64,000 nucleotides of DNA from Chitinophaga alhagiae (GTDB lineage Bacteria; Bacteroidota; Bacteroidia; Chitinophagales; Chitinophagaceae): positions 593,772 through 657,771 of the forward strand of contig NZ_QXMH01000003.1 of the NCBI RefSeq assembly GCF_003568665.1, read 5' to 3'. Both the position numbers and the translations under genes were made by a program. How positions within the stretch are numbered: position 1 is the first letter of the stretch; every line of letters starts with the position of its first letter. Below the pieces are notes generated by a model that was given only the letters and a program-made list of their open reading frames with translations, did not search any database and was not told the origin of the DNA. This document shows positions 7,700 through 17,300 of this stretch, in pieces.

Positions 7700-9694
7700 T
7701 TACCGTTTTTCCGGCACCCACAGCACCGCGTCCGCTATCACTACGCCGTCTTCACCGGCACCGGCTGATATCTCAACCGCTGAGCCTTCACCTTTTTTCA
7801 GGTTGAAAGTGCCCAGCTTCACCCATTCGCCAGACGTCTGGCCTACTACCGTTATCTCATCCCGCTTTACCGGTACGGCATGTTCTTTTTTGCCGGCCAG
7901 TATTTTCACGTTCATAACAGCAGCGTTGGTCTTGAGGTGCGGGTAATACATGTAAATGCTGTAGCGGCCGGCCTTACGGATGTTGGGGCGGAAGGTGGCT
8001 TTTGCATTCGCCTCAGCCGTGAGCATGTCAGGGCCATAGCTGCCGCGGCCTTTCTGTGTTTTCCATGAGCCTTCCAACTGCGGGTTGTCTGTATTGTCTA
8101 TCAGGATGTCCCCATTGCGGCCGTCTGCCAGGGGATTGGTGCGGAGGGTGCTGATGATCTTTGCGGCGTCTACTTCCTGCACGGAAACATTGCCGGCAAT
8201 AGCTTCATGCGCGGCCACCGCGGAGGCCTGCGCCAGGGCCATGAACACCGGCTCCATACGGATGGAGCCATAGGCTATGTGGCTGGCAGACAAACACACC
8301 GGCACCAGCAGGTTTTTACACTCTTCCGCTTTGGGAATGAGGGCGCGGTAAGATACCGGGTACGGCGGGAAACCGCCTACTTCCACATTGCCTTCGTTCT
8401 TCACCATCTTCTTCCCGTTCTTTTCAACCACAATGCGCTGGGTATTGTGAGAGTCCATGGTGTAAGCGGCCATGCCCACGCCGTCCTGCACTACTTCCTT
8501 ACCGGTGCAGTTGGCCTGCGTCATCACATAAGCGCCTACCATGCGGCGGGCTTCGCGGATGTACAACTGCGGGGACCAGTGGCCGTTTTCTACGTACTCA
8601 TCTTTAGGGTAGCCCCATTGGCGCATTTCTTCCTGCGCCGGTTTGGGTGCGCGGGGGTCTGTGGCAAAGAAATAGAGCAGCCCTTTGGTATAGTCTTCAT
8701 GCGCCTTGATGATCTCCGCGCGTTTAGCATAGTCTGCCTCCGGGTACTCGTAATTGGCGCCTATCATATCCGTGGAAAAACCGTTGCGGTTGTTGATATC
8801 TGTTTTATTATTGGGCATGCGGCTCCAGATAAAATAATCGTTCAGCTTCGTTCTTTGCGGCTGGGCCTTGATGAGGCGCGCCAGCAGGTCATAACGTGCC
8901 GGGTCATAGTTATCCGGGCGGGTAATGGGCACCCTGTTGGCGGGGTCATTGGTGAGGCAGATGCGGTAGTTGTAGGCCTGCACCAGTTTGTCGCCACTGC
9001 CCTTCGGCTGCAACGTTGCGGGGCTGATACCCCAAAGCAGGCCGCTGGAAGGGTCTCCCGGGGTTTTATACGGGTCCACGCCGTCAGGGATCTGGTGGCC
9101 GTCCAGCAACTGCACGCCGTTGTAGGTCTCATTGTACAGATCATTGGCTTCCCGGCCTACCATATAGCTTACGCCGGCTTTTGCCATCAGGTCCCCTTCA
9201 TAGGTGCAGTCAATGAACATTTTGGCCGATACGTTCACGGTAGTGCCGTTGGCTTCCAGCCGGATAGACCTGATACGCCCGTTCTCCTTGTCTGCCGCTA
9301 CAATACGGTGCTGATACAACACCTGCAGCTTTGCGCGCTGCACGTAATCTGTAAAAAGGCTTTCGGCTACGTGCGGCTCAAATATCCACTGCTCAAATTT
9401 GCCGTAGTGGCGGCCTACCTGGCGGTAAAACTCCAGGGAAAGACCACGGATGGCGTACTTGTTGCCGATGTCCGTATATCCCAGGCCGCCGGAAGTGAGG
9501 CCGCCCAGGCGCTTGCCCGGCTCTATCAGCAACACGGAATGGCCGGCTTTTTTTGCCGTATACGCAGCAATAACACCGGCAGAGCTGCCGCCGTAAATAC
9601 AAATATCTACCTGGTGGTCCGCCCGCGCCGGCAGTTTTAGTAAGAGCACCAGAACGGCGCAGATCAGGAGTTTAAATTGCATGACTGATATCAA
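7700..9694 (-). CDS. Secreted FAD-dependent oxidoreductase with golvesin-like C-terminal domain
   Basis: A 664-residue exported flavoprotein. A signal peptide covers about 1-25 (M5 is an alternative start). The FAD-binding motif is YGGSSAG (G35-G40), followed by RLGGLTSGGLGYTD and FIDCTYEGDLMAKAGV, as in the FAD_oxidored (PF12831) family found beside polysaccharide lyase and rhamnosidase genes. Residues from about 535 on form a beta-sandwich resembling the golvesin C-terminal domain. It is the last gene of module 1, 16 bp after the SGNH hydrolase. It may oxidise or reduce a sugar or uronic acid released outside the cytoplasm; the substrate is unknown. Confidence 0.8.
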   Translation of the reverse strand: MISVMQFKLLICAVLVLLLKLPARADHQVDICIYGGSSAGVIAAYTAKKAGHSVLLIEPGKRLGGLTSGGLGYTDIGNKYAIRGLSLEFYRQVGRHYGKFEQWIFEPHVAESLFTDYVQRAKLQVLYQHRIVAADKENGRIRSIRLEANGTTVNVSAKMFIDCTYEGDLMAKAGVSYMVGREANDLYNETYNGVQLLDGHQIPDGVDPYKTPGDPSSGLLWGISPATLQPKGSGDKLVQAYNYRICLTNDPANRVPITRPDNYDPARYDLLARLIKAQPQRTKLNDYFIWSRMPNNKTDINNRNGFSTDMIGANYEYPEADYAKRAEIIKAHEDYTKGLLYFFATDPRAPKPAQEEMRQWGYPKDEYVENGHWSPQLYIREARRMVGAYVMTQANCTGKEVVQDGVGMAAYTMDSHNTQRIVVEKNGKKMVKNEGNVEVGGFPPYPVSYRALIPKAEECKNLLVPVCLSASHIAYGSIRMEPVFMALAQASAVAAHEAIAGNVSVQEVDAAKIISTLRTNPLADGRNGDILIDNTDNPQLEGSWKTQKGRGSYGPDMLTAEANAKATFRPNIRKAGRYSIYMYYPHLKTNAAVMNVKILAGKKEHAVPVKRDEITVVGQTSGEWVKLGTFNLKKGEGSAVEISAGAGEDGVVIADAVLWVPEKR

Positions 9695-9710
9695 TTGTTT
9701 TTAAAGATGG

Positions 9711-10454
9711 TTACGATGTTGCCAGCAGCCTGAGCAGGTAGGCCGGATAGCTGTTCTTGTTCACGCCCCCGTCTGCCGCCGTGATGCTGTCCCCAAAACA
9801 TACAATGCCTTTCTGCGGCAGCCGGTTGTACATGATATGCTGGTACACTGCCAGCCCGATAAACCGGTAGCCCTCCGGCGTGGGATGCACGCCGTCTGTT
9901 TTGTTGCTGTTGGCCTCGTTCTGTATCAGTGATATTTTTTCCAGCCCTACCCTGCCCGCTTTGTCGAACAAGGCGCCCAGGTCAAGCAGCGATGTATTGT
10001 ACTTTGCCGCCAGCTCTTTAATGCAGTTGTTGACGGCCGCTCTTCTGCCCGCAGGCCCTTCTTGCCCGTAATGATCCCGGTTATGGCGGGTAAACAGGTA
10101 TTCTTCTATGTAGGGGCAAATGGTCATCAGCAACACCTCGCTCTTCACAGCCTTTATCTTTTCGATGAGGGAGGAAAGATTTTCGCGGTACTGCGGCAGC
10201 GGAACGTATTTCCGGCTGTTCATGTCATTGGTGCCTATCATCAGCACGGTCAGCGCGGGGGAATGCGCCAGGCAATCCTTGTCGATCCGTTTCAGCAGGT
10301 CAACCGTATTGTTGCCGCCTATGCCGGCGTTAATGACGGTATAGGCCTGCGTTCCGGCAGCGGCCGCAATATGGCCGGCCCCGCTGGCGGGCGTATTGAT
10401 GGCGGCCCCCAGCGCGCCCAGTACTGTGGTAGATAAAAATGTTCTGCGTTGCAC
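9711..10454 (-). CDS. SGNH/GDSL hydrolase with circularly permuted motif order
   Basis: A 247-residue probable carbohydrate esterase. It begins with a Tat-like leader (MQRRTFLSTT, then a hydrophobic stretch). The SGNH blocks appear in the order II, III, V, I. Block II is in NAGIGGNNT (42-50), block III is GTND (74-77), block V is DGVH (187-190), and the nucleophile block GDSIT, with Ser223, is only 25 residues from the C-terminus. Normal family members start with GDSx. All catalytic residues (Ser223, Gly44/46, Asn76, Asp187/His190) are present, so it looks active. Typical relatives remove acetyl groups from polysaccharides. It sits between the DUF4998 lipoprotein gene and the FAD oxidoreductase gene in the module 1 operon. 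Confidence 0.85.
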   Translation of the reverse strand: MQRRTFLSTTVLGALGAAINTPASGAGHIAAAAGTQAYTVINAGIGGNNTVDLLKRIDKDCLAHSPALTVLMIGTNDMNSRKYVPLPQYRENLSSLIEKIKAVKSEVLLMTICPYIEEYLFTRHNRDHYGQEGPAGRRAAVNNCIKELAAKYNTSLLDLGALFDKAGRVGLEKISLIQNEANSNKTDGVHPTPEGYRFIGLAVYQHIMYNRLPQKGIVCFGDSITAADGGVNKNSYPAYLLRLLATS

Positions 10455-10473
10455 GTATTATATTTATCTGGTC

Positions 10474-11148
10474 TTACAAATCCACCTTCACAACAGGCGC
10501 CGCAAAGGTGTCTATGGCATTCGGTACCGGAAGATACAAAGTTTTAAATTCCATGGTACCTGTTTGTGGGGTACCGGTAATTACAGTTGTTTTTTCAGCA
10601 GAAGGGATGCGCAGGGTTTGCGGCTCCCCGGCCTGGTCTTTATAAGACAGCTCTACGCCGGGAGAACGGGGGTCCGCATCTTCCCATTCCAGCTTTGCAT
10701 TGCCACCGGTGATCACGGCGCTTTTCAGCACCCGGTTGGCGAGGCCGCTTTCGTAGAAGCTGCCGTACACGTCCCCGTTCGTTTCTGCCTTGATAGAACG
10801 GTTACCTTCCGCATTGAAGGTGTATACTTCAAACACATAAGGGCCTTCACCGAGGTTGAGAATATGATGGATGGTATCCACCCCCTGCGTGCGGGTAACG
10901 TTAATGTCTGCCGAATCGGCCTTGCGGTTCCAGTAGATCCGGCATTTCACGATGCGGCTGTCTGTTGTCAGCAACCAGGTAAGCTCTACGCGCTCTTTAC
11001 CCGGATTGGCTTTGAGGGAGTCTGCCTTGCCCGGGTAGGTGATCTCCCCGTTGGGCGCAAAGTCTTTGTAAGCCTCGTCTGCCTTATCGCAGGCAGCAAG
11101 GCCGAAGCCTGCCGCCAGTGTAAAGCATATATATTTGAAGATTTTCAT
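10474..11148 (-). CDS. DUF4998-type surface lipoprotein
   Basis: A 224-residue lipoprotein with the lipobox GLAAC (Cys20). The opening ADEAYKDFAPNGEITYPGKADSL matches the DUF4998 family, which is found next to SusD in Bacteroidota glycan loci. The remainder looks like two fibronectin-like beta-sandwiches. It is probably an outer-membrane accessory binding protein. It is spaced 22 bp from the upstream lipoprotein gene and 19 bp from the SGNH gene, consistent with one operon. Confidence 0.75.
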   Translation of the reverse strand: MKIFKYICFTLAAGFGLAACDKADEAYKDFAPNGEITYPGKADSLKANPGKERVELTWLLTTDSRIVKCRIYWNRKADSADINVTRTQGVDTIHHILNLGEGPYVFEVYTFNAEGNRSIKAETNGDVYGSFYESGLANRVLKSAVITGGNAKLEWEDADPRSPGVELSYKDQAGEPQTLRIPSAEKTTVITGTPQTGTMEFKTLYLPVPNAIDTFAAPVVKVDL

Positions 11149-11170
11149 GTGGTCATTTATTTGTGATCAA

Positions 11171-12364
11171 TTACTGTATTTCCCCAAAGAAGGTCAGCTC
11201 GGCCATCCAGAAATAATCCGCATTACCGAAGGTCTGCAACATCTTGATGCGGATGTACCGCACGGGGGGCGCATCTGCTGGGATCATGAACTCGTGCCCC
11301 GCCTGTGCCCGGCTAATATCCTCGTCAGAGTTAATGCCAATAGGAAGGCCAGACACTTTAACCACTTCACAGTCCTGCAGCTTCGTCCAGCCGTTAAAGC
11401 TGCCGTCTGTTGCGGGGCTGTTGGAGCCCCATATTTCATAGAGCTGCGGGTCTCCGGCGCTATAGAGCAGTGTTTTTTCGTCAAAAGCACCGCGGGGTAC
11501 CTGTATTATGCGGCTGATGCGGGCAGTCACCCCCAGGTCAAAAGTGATGTGATGCGGAACACCGGAGCCGTTTTGCGTGCGGAACCAGGTAGTAGAAGAG
11601 CTCTGACCGCCTGATACTACGTCATTCCAGAGATTCTGCAACTGCACCGAGCCCCATGCCTTGGCATCTGTTGGCAGGCTCATCCCCTTGAACAGCTTCT
11701 TGTCCAGCTTCTCTTCAAACAAGGGCGTTACCTGTTTCCAAACGGTATCCGAATGGTTCTGCCAGCGGTCACGTACGTAAAGGCCAAACCAGCGGGGCGT
11801 ATCGTCAAAGCCGCGTACAAAGAAGGCGCCCGCCTTCTGGCTGGTGTAGTGCATATCCGCAGGTAACGGCTCGCCCTGCGGGTCCCGGGTGAGCACGCCT
11901 ATCACAATATTGGCGGAATCTTCATTTACGAACGTGGCCCTTATGCCACCAAAATCAGGTTCAAAGGCAAGCGAGGCAAAAGCGGCCTGTACCGGCGGGG
12001 TAAGCGGCTTCACCTTTACGGTTACCGGTGTTGAGGCAGCTTCGGTTTTGCTTACGCTGTACAACTGCACTTCTCTTTCTTCCGTATTGCCAAAACCCTC
12101 CAGCGTCATGCTGTTGTTATAAAAGGAGGAGATCACCTCCATCGTTTTGCCGGGCCGGGTCTCGTACACAGCTTTAATGTACAGCAGGTCAGGGTCTGAA
12201 GGAATGCTGTAGCGAAGTGTTGCCCTGCCGGGCAGGTTCTCTACCGTTACGTTCGATACCTGGCCGGGCGCGTTGCCGCCTTTGGTAAGCGGTCCCAGTT
12301 TTTCTTCCTTGCAGCCCAGGGCTACCAGGAGAAACGTGCATATGATCAGTGAATATTTTTGCAT
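11171..12364 (-). CDS. SusE-position lipoprotein, DUF4959/DUF5126/DUF5000 architecture
   Basis: A 397-residue lipoprotein (lipobox VALGC, Cys18). The N-terminal third is a fibronectin-like domain (GNAPGQVSNVTVENLPGRATLRY) and a second follows. The last 150 residues form a discoidin/F5-8C-like sandwich ending MAELTFFGEIQ. This three-domain layout is known from Bacteroides lipoproteins encoded right after SusD. It is expected to bind glycan on the cell surface and hold it for the SusC/SusD pair. The gene is cotranscribed with susD (34 bp gap). Confidence 0.78.
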   Translation of the reverse strand: MQKYSLIICTFLLVALGCKEEKLGPLTKGGNAPGQVSNVTVENLPGRATLRYSIPSDPDLLYIKAVYETRPGKTMEVISSFYNNSMTLEGFGNTEEREVQLYSVSKTEAASTPVTVKVKPLTPPVQAAFASLAFEPDFGGIRATFVNEDSANIVIGVLTRDPQGEPLPADMHYTSQKAGAFFVRGFDDTPRWFGLYVRDRWQNHSDTVWKQVTPLFEEKLDKKLFKGMSLPTDAKAWGSVQLQNLWNDVVSGGQSSSTTWFRTQNGSGVPHHITFDLGVTARISRIIQVPRGAFDEKTLLYSAGDPQLYEIWGSNSPATDGSFNGWTKLQDCEVVKVSGLPIGINSDEDISRAQAGHEFMIPADAPPVRYIRIKMLQTFGNADYFWMAELTFFGEIQ

Positions 12365-12398
12365 GATAGTGATGTTAGTTTGATCAGATAAGGGATAC

Positions 12399-14288
12399 TT
12401 ACCAGCCGGGGCTTTGCACCAGCTCTTTGTTCTCGATCAGGTCTTCCTCCCTCACCGGCCACAGGTAATCTTTTTTCCGGAATACCTGGTTGTAGAGATA
12501 CCTTACCTGGTAGTAATCCTGCGCTGTTTTACCTGCGTAGTTCCAGCCGGTGATCGGTTCGCTCATGACCCTTTCCGCTTCTTTCCAGCGGCGCAGGTCC
12601 CAGAAACGCGGGCCTTCAAATGCCAGCTCTATCAGGCGTTCCCGGTGAATGATCTTCCGGAGGCCTTCTTTGGTATTGGGCGTGCCGGGGGAGGTGGAAA
12701 ATTGCGTCCACGCTTCCTGCACACCGGCAAGGCCAGCTCTCTTGCGCACCAGGTCTATCCACTTATATGCTTCCGCACCGGGCCCTTCCACTTCGTTGAT
12801 CGCTTCGGAGTACATCAGGTACAGGTCTGCCAGGCGCATCAGCGGCCAGGGATATTGCTGCACCGTAATTTCCGTAGTGGAAGAAACAGTTTGAGGGTTC
12901 ACCAGCTTCTTGGCCCAATAACCCGTAATAGAATAGGCCCAAGCGTGGTTATTGGCAATTTGCCCCAGCTTGGCCTCTACGTATACGTTGTCCGCATCGT
13001 TAAACCGGCCCTGACCAAACCAGCGGCCGCCGTCAAAACCAAGACTGGCGTAATAACGTACCTCCCGGTCAAAGTTGAGGTTGGCGGTTACATAATTGGG
13101 CTTGAGGCGCAACGCGTCTGCAGAGGTAGCCGTTTTGGTGGCATAACGGGCGTTGTAGTTCCAGGTTTTGTCTTCCGTAATAGGTACCCCGTTTTTGGTA
13201 TAGAACTGCTCTACTACCTTCATGGGCACGCCAAATGAAGATAGCGTTACATTCTGCTTGTCGCTGGAATACAGGCGCGGCAGATTTTCCAGTTGCAGGG
13301 TGGAAGCGCGGGCGGCGGTGCTCGTCCAGATCGCTTCCTTGTTCCACTTCTCGCACAGCGCATTCCGCACGCTCATTTCCGTGATGGTGGCCGGAGAGCC
13401 GGGGAAAGGTAAAAAGGCCGCATTGTAATAGTACAGTTCATGACCTGCGCGGTCGCATTCTTCAATGGCTTCCCGGCAGGCATTGACCGCCGCCGTCCAT
13501 TTGGCGGGGTCATAAGTGGTATTGAACAGCTTCACCCCCGTTTTCCCGGTGTAGGAAGCATAGTCTGTGTTGCCGTTAAAGAGAGGACTGGCGGCCGTTA
13601 CCAGCAACTGCGCCTTGATAGACAGCGCTACGGATTTTGTTACGCGGCCCAGTTCTGTGGCTTCTGTAGTGATGCGATCCGGCAGGTCTGCAGCAGCAGA
13701 ATCAAGCAGGGAAGCAATATAGGCCACACAAGTATCTACCGGCTCCTGTTTCACTTTCACTTCTTCCGTAGTGCTGGTAATGGGCAGGTTTTTCCTGATC
13801 AGCGGAATAGGGCCGTACATGCGGAAAAGGTAAAAATGATAATAGGCTTTCAGGAATTTCACTTCCGCCGCCCATCTTACTTTTTCATACTCGTCCATGT
13901 CCGGCACGCTGTGAATGTTGTCCAGGAAGGTATTGCAGTCACGGATGGCCACAAACATTCCCCTGCCGCCATTGGTACCGCCCCAATAGTTGGAGTAAGG
14001 GTCTACAATATTCTGAAAGCCTTTGGCTATCTGCCAGGCGGGCTTGTTCAGGTTCACGTTAAATTCATTGGCCCACAGCTCGTCACCTCCCAGGAAGGTG
14101 GGATAGTTATAGGCATCTGTAAAGCGCGGCTGGTAGCTGTAAATAGTAAACAGGTATTGCTCCGCCGTATTGCGCATCCTGAACACATTGTCTATTGTAG
14201 CAATGTTGTCAGGCACTATATCGAGGTAATGGCAGGAAAACAGGAAGGAACCCGATAATGCCGCCAGCCATATTTTCAAGTATTTCAT
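12399..14288 (-). CDS. RagB/SusD family outer-membrane glycan-binding lipoprotein (module 1)
   Basis: A 629-residue SusD homologue with a lipobox (FLFSC, Cys19). The tetratricopeptide-like helical scaffold is visible as DCNTFLDNIHSVPDMDEYEKVRWAAEVKFLKAYYHFYLFRMYGPIPLI, a signature of the family. The C-terminal RagB domain ends with ERLIELAFEGPRFWDLRRW and the usual VQSPGW-type finish. It sits as a lid over the TonB-dependent porin made from the gene 24 bp upstream and delivers oligosaccharide to it. The protein is longer than most SusD homologues (about 500-600 residues). Confidence 0.95.
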   Translation of the reverse strand: MKYLKIWLAALSGSFLFSCHYLDIVPDNIATIDNVFRMRNTAEQYLFTIYSYQPRFTDAYNYPTFLGGDELWANEFNVNLNKPAWQIAKGFQNIVDPYSNYWGGTNGGRGMFVAIRDCNTFLDNIHSVPDMDEYEKVRWAAEVKFLKAYYHFYLFRMYGPIPLIRKNLPITSTTEEVKVKQEPVDTCVAYIASLLDSAAADLPDRITTEATELGRVTKSVALSIKAQLLVTAASPLFNGNTDYASYTGKTGVKLFNTTYDPAKWTAAVNACREAIEECDRAGHELYYYNAAFLPFPGSPATITEMSVRNALCEKWNKEAIWTSTAARASTLQLENLPRLYSSDKQNVTLSSFGVPMKVVEQFYTKNGVPITEDKTWNYNARYATKTATSADALRLKPNYVTANLNFDREVRYYASLGFDGGRWFGQGRFNDADNVYVEAKLGQIANNHAWAYSITGYWAKKLVNPQTVSSTTEITVQQYPWPLMRLADLYLMYSEAINEVEGPGAEAYKWIDLVRKRAGLAGVQEAWTQFSTSPGTPNTKEGLRKIIHRERLIELAFEGPRFWDLRRWKEAERVMSEPITGWNYAGKTAQDYYQVRYLYNQVFRKKDYLWPVREEDLIENKELVQSPGW

Positions 14289-14312
14289 AACAGTCTCTTT
14301 TAAAATATTTTA

Positions 14313-17300
14313 TCAGAACGACAGTTGTGCGCCTATATTGATCACCTTCTGAACGGGATACCCCAAGCCATTGCCGCCCATTTCCACATCCCACAGCTTG
14401 AACTTGCTGAGCAGCAGCAGGTTGATGCCACTGAGGTAGAAACGCGTTTTTTCTACTTTGATGCGGCGGGTGAGAGAGGCAGGCAGCGTATAGCCCAGTT
14501 CTACTGTTTTAAGCCGCAAAAAGGCCCCGTTGCGCATGAACCAGGTGCTGGTCTGCGAGTTATTGGAAAGCGGCCTGGCGCTCAGGCGCGGCCAGGTGGC
14601 ATAGAGGTTGCGGTTTTCTTCAGACCAGTGACTGTCTGCATACGCTTTCAGCATAGCCCTGTTGTTCACAAAAGGCGCAGTGGAGTCCGCGTTTATCCAG
14701 AAAGATTCACGGGTAAGCCCCTGGAAGAAAGCGGACAGGTCAAAGTTTTTATAGCCAACGGAAAAGCCGAAGCCGTACACTATTTCCGGGGTGGTGGGGT
14801 AACCGATGGGCACCCTGTCACGAGTAGTGATCTGTCCGTCACCATTAATGTCATGGTACTTGATATCACCGGCGCGGTATTCTCCAAAGGCCTGCACGGG
14901 AGAGTTGGCCACTTCTGTGTCATCCGTAAACAGGCGCTCTGCAATGTACCCCCATTGCTGGCTCATGGGATAGCCCACGCGGGAGAGGTACCTTTCTTCA
15001 TAATCCGGCTCTTCATATACACTGAACTTGCTGGTGGCATACGTGAAATTACCGCGCGCCTGTAACCAGAGGTTGCGGTTAAAGCTGTGGCTGTAGTCTA
15101 TAGACAGGTCAAAACCTTTACCGGTGGCCTGCCCCAGGTTGGCCTGTATGTCTGCATTGCTGAGCAGGCCCATGGTTACGGGAATGTAGGCCCTGTTCAT
15201 CAGGATGTTCTTGCGGTCTTCGCTGTAGATATCCAGCAATATGTTCAGCTTGTTGTACAGGCTCACTTCAACGCCCCAGTTGGTCTTGATGGCGGTTTCC
15301 CAGGTAATGTCGTTATTGCCGTACCGGTTAATGAAAATACCGTCCCGGTAGTAGGCATAGTCCGTACCGAAAGAAATGCCCCGGGCGCCGTCTTTCATGC
15401 TCACGTCTGCCAGGTACAGGAAGCGCGATTTAGGATCACCAATAGCATCATTACCCACCATGCCATAAGTAGCGCGCAATTTCAGGGTGCTGATCACCGG
15501 CTGCAGCGGCTTGAACCAGGGCTCGTTAGACACCAGCCAGGCGCCCCCTACAGACGGGAAGAAACCGAAACGTTTGTCTGCATAGAAACGCTCGGAACCA
15601 TTGTACCCGAAATCATATTCCAGGAAGTAACGGCTGTCATACGCATAGGTCAGCCTGCCGGATACGCCGATGTTGCGGTGCGGCAGCGTGAGCTGCAGGG
15701 AACCGGCGTTGGCGTTCACCTGGTTGTTCATCAGGAACACGCCCATGGCGCTTACATTGTGCCGCTCGTTAAAAGTGCGGTTGTAGTTGGCCGTTACCTG
15801 TATATAAGTAGTAGAATTAACGTCTTTCGGGCCTTCGCTGTAGTTCAGGTATTCTGTGCCTGTGTTGGGGTTCAGCATGGTCAGGGTATACTTGTCCGCA
15901 TACTTGTCATAGCTGCCCATCTGGTACCAGAAAGGATTGTAGAAACGGGACACGTCATAATAAGACCTCCTGGTAGTATTGAACAGCGCATGCAGGTTGA
16001 GGCCTTCGGTGATGAAAGCAAGGTTCTGCTTCAGTTCAAATTGCGCCAGCAGCACCGAGCGGTTGTATTCCTTGTAGCCTTTCACCATTTCCGCATAGGG
16101 ATTGATGTAGCTGCCATCTCCGTAGTTGCCGAACATAATGTGCCGAACGTAGGCATGCTCTTCGTCTACCGGGTAATAGGCGGGGAAAAGCACCGGGTTG
16201 GACTGTATCACCTTTTTATACATTTCCGTACCGCTGCTGATGGGGCCGTTGTAATCGTCAAACGTACCTGAAAGGCGGATGCCTACTTCCGTGGTCTTGG
16301 TCAGGTTGATGTTGACGTTGGAACGCATGGAATAGGTCTTGAGCTTGATATTGTTATTGAAATTGTTCCGCTTGTCTACTTTCAGCATGCCATTGTCCTG
16401 GTTCATGGTAGCCGCCAGGTAGTAACGTGCTACCTTGCCGCCGCCGGATACGTTGAAGTTGACGCGCTGGTTCATGGTATAATCCTTGAACAGCTCCTTC
16501 CGCCAGTCTGTAGCCGGGTAGGCATAGGGGTTGGTGCCCGCAATGGTATTATCTATCTTGGCTTCAGGGTAAGGCAATACGCCCAGCGGATCGCGGGTGA
16601 GCACGGCCTCATTGCCGAGGCGCATGTAGGTTACAGGGTCTGCCAGCTCTACGTTCTTTGTAGGAGCAGACATGGAGTTTTCCAGCCTTACAGATACGCG
16701 GGCCTTGCCCTCCACCCCTTCTTTGGTGGTGATGAGGATAACGCCGTTGGCGCCGCGGGCGCCGTACAATGCGGTAGAGGTGGCATCTTTCAGAATGGAG
16801 AAGCTGGCAATATCGTCTACCTGCATGCGGGAAAGCTCTGTAGTGCTCACTTCAATACCATCTATCAGGATGAGGGGATCTTTTTTATACCCGAAGGTGG
16901 TAACGCCGCGGATGAAGAAGTCCGCATTATCAGCGCCTGGCTCGCCGCTGCGCTGGTAGGCAATTACGCCCGAAAGCCGGCCGGCCAGCGCTGTAGTGAG
17001 GTTGCTGGAGGGCACTTTCAGCTCTTTGGGGTTGATGGTGGTAACGGCGCCCACCACTTCTTTTTTCTTTTGCTTGCCAAAACCCACTACCACGGTTTCT
17101 TCCAGCTGGTTGGAGGCCACGGCCAGTTGCACGTTGATTACGGCCCGGCCGTTGATGGGGATTTCCTGTTTATCGTACCCTATCATGCTGTATATAAGCG
17201 TGGTGGCGTTGTCCGGGATGTCCAGCACGTACTTTCCGCTCAGGTCTGTGGTGGTGCCAATGCTGGGCGCCTCTTTTACCGCAATGGTCACCCCCGGCAG

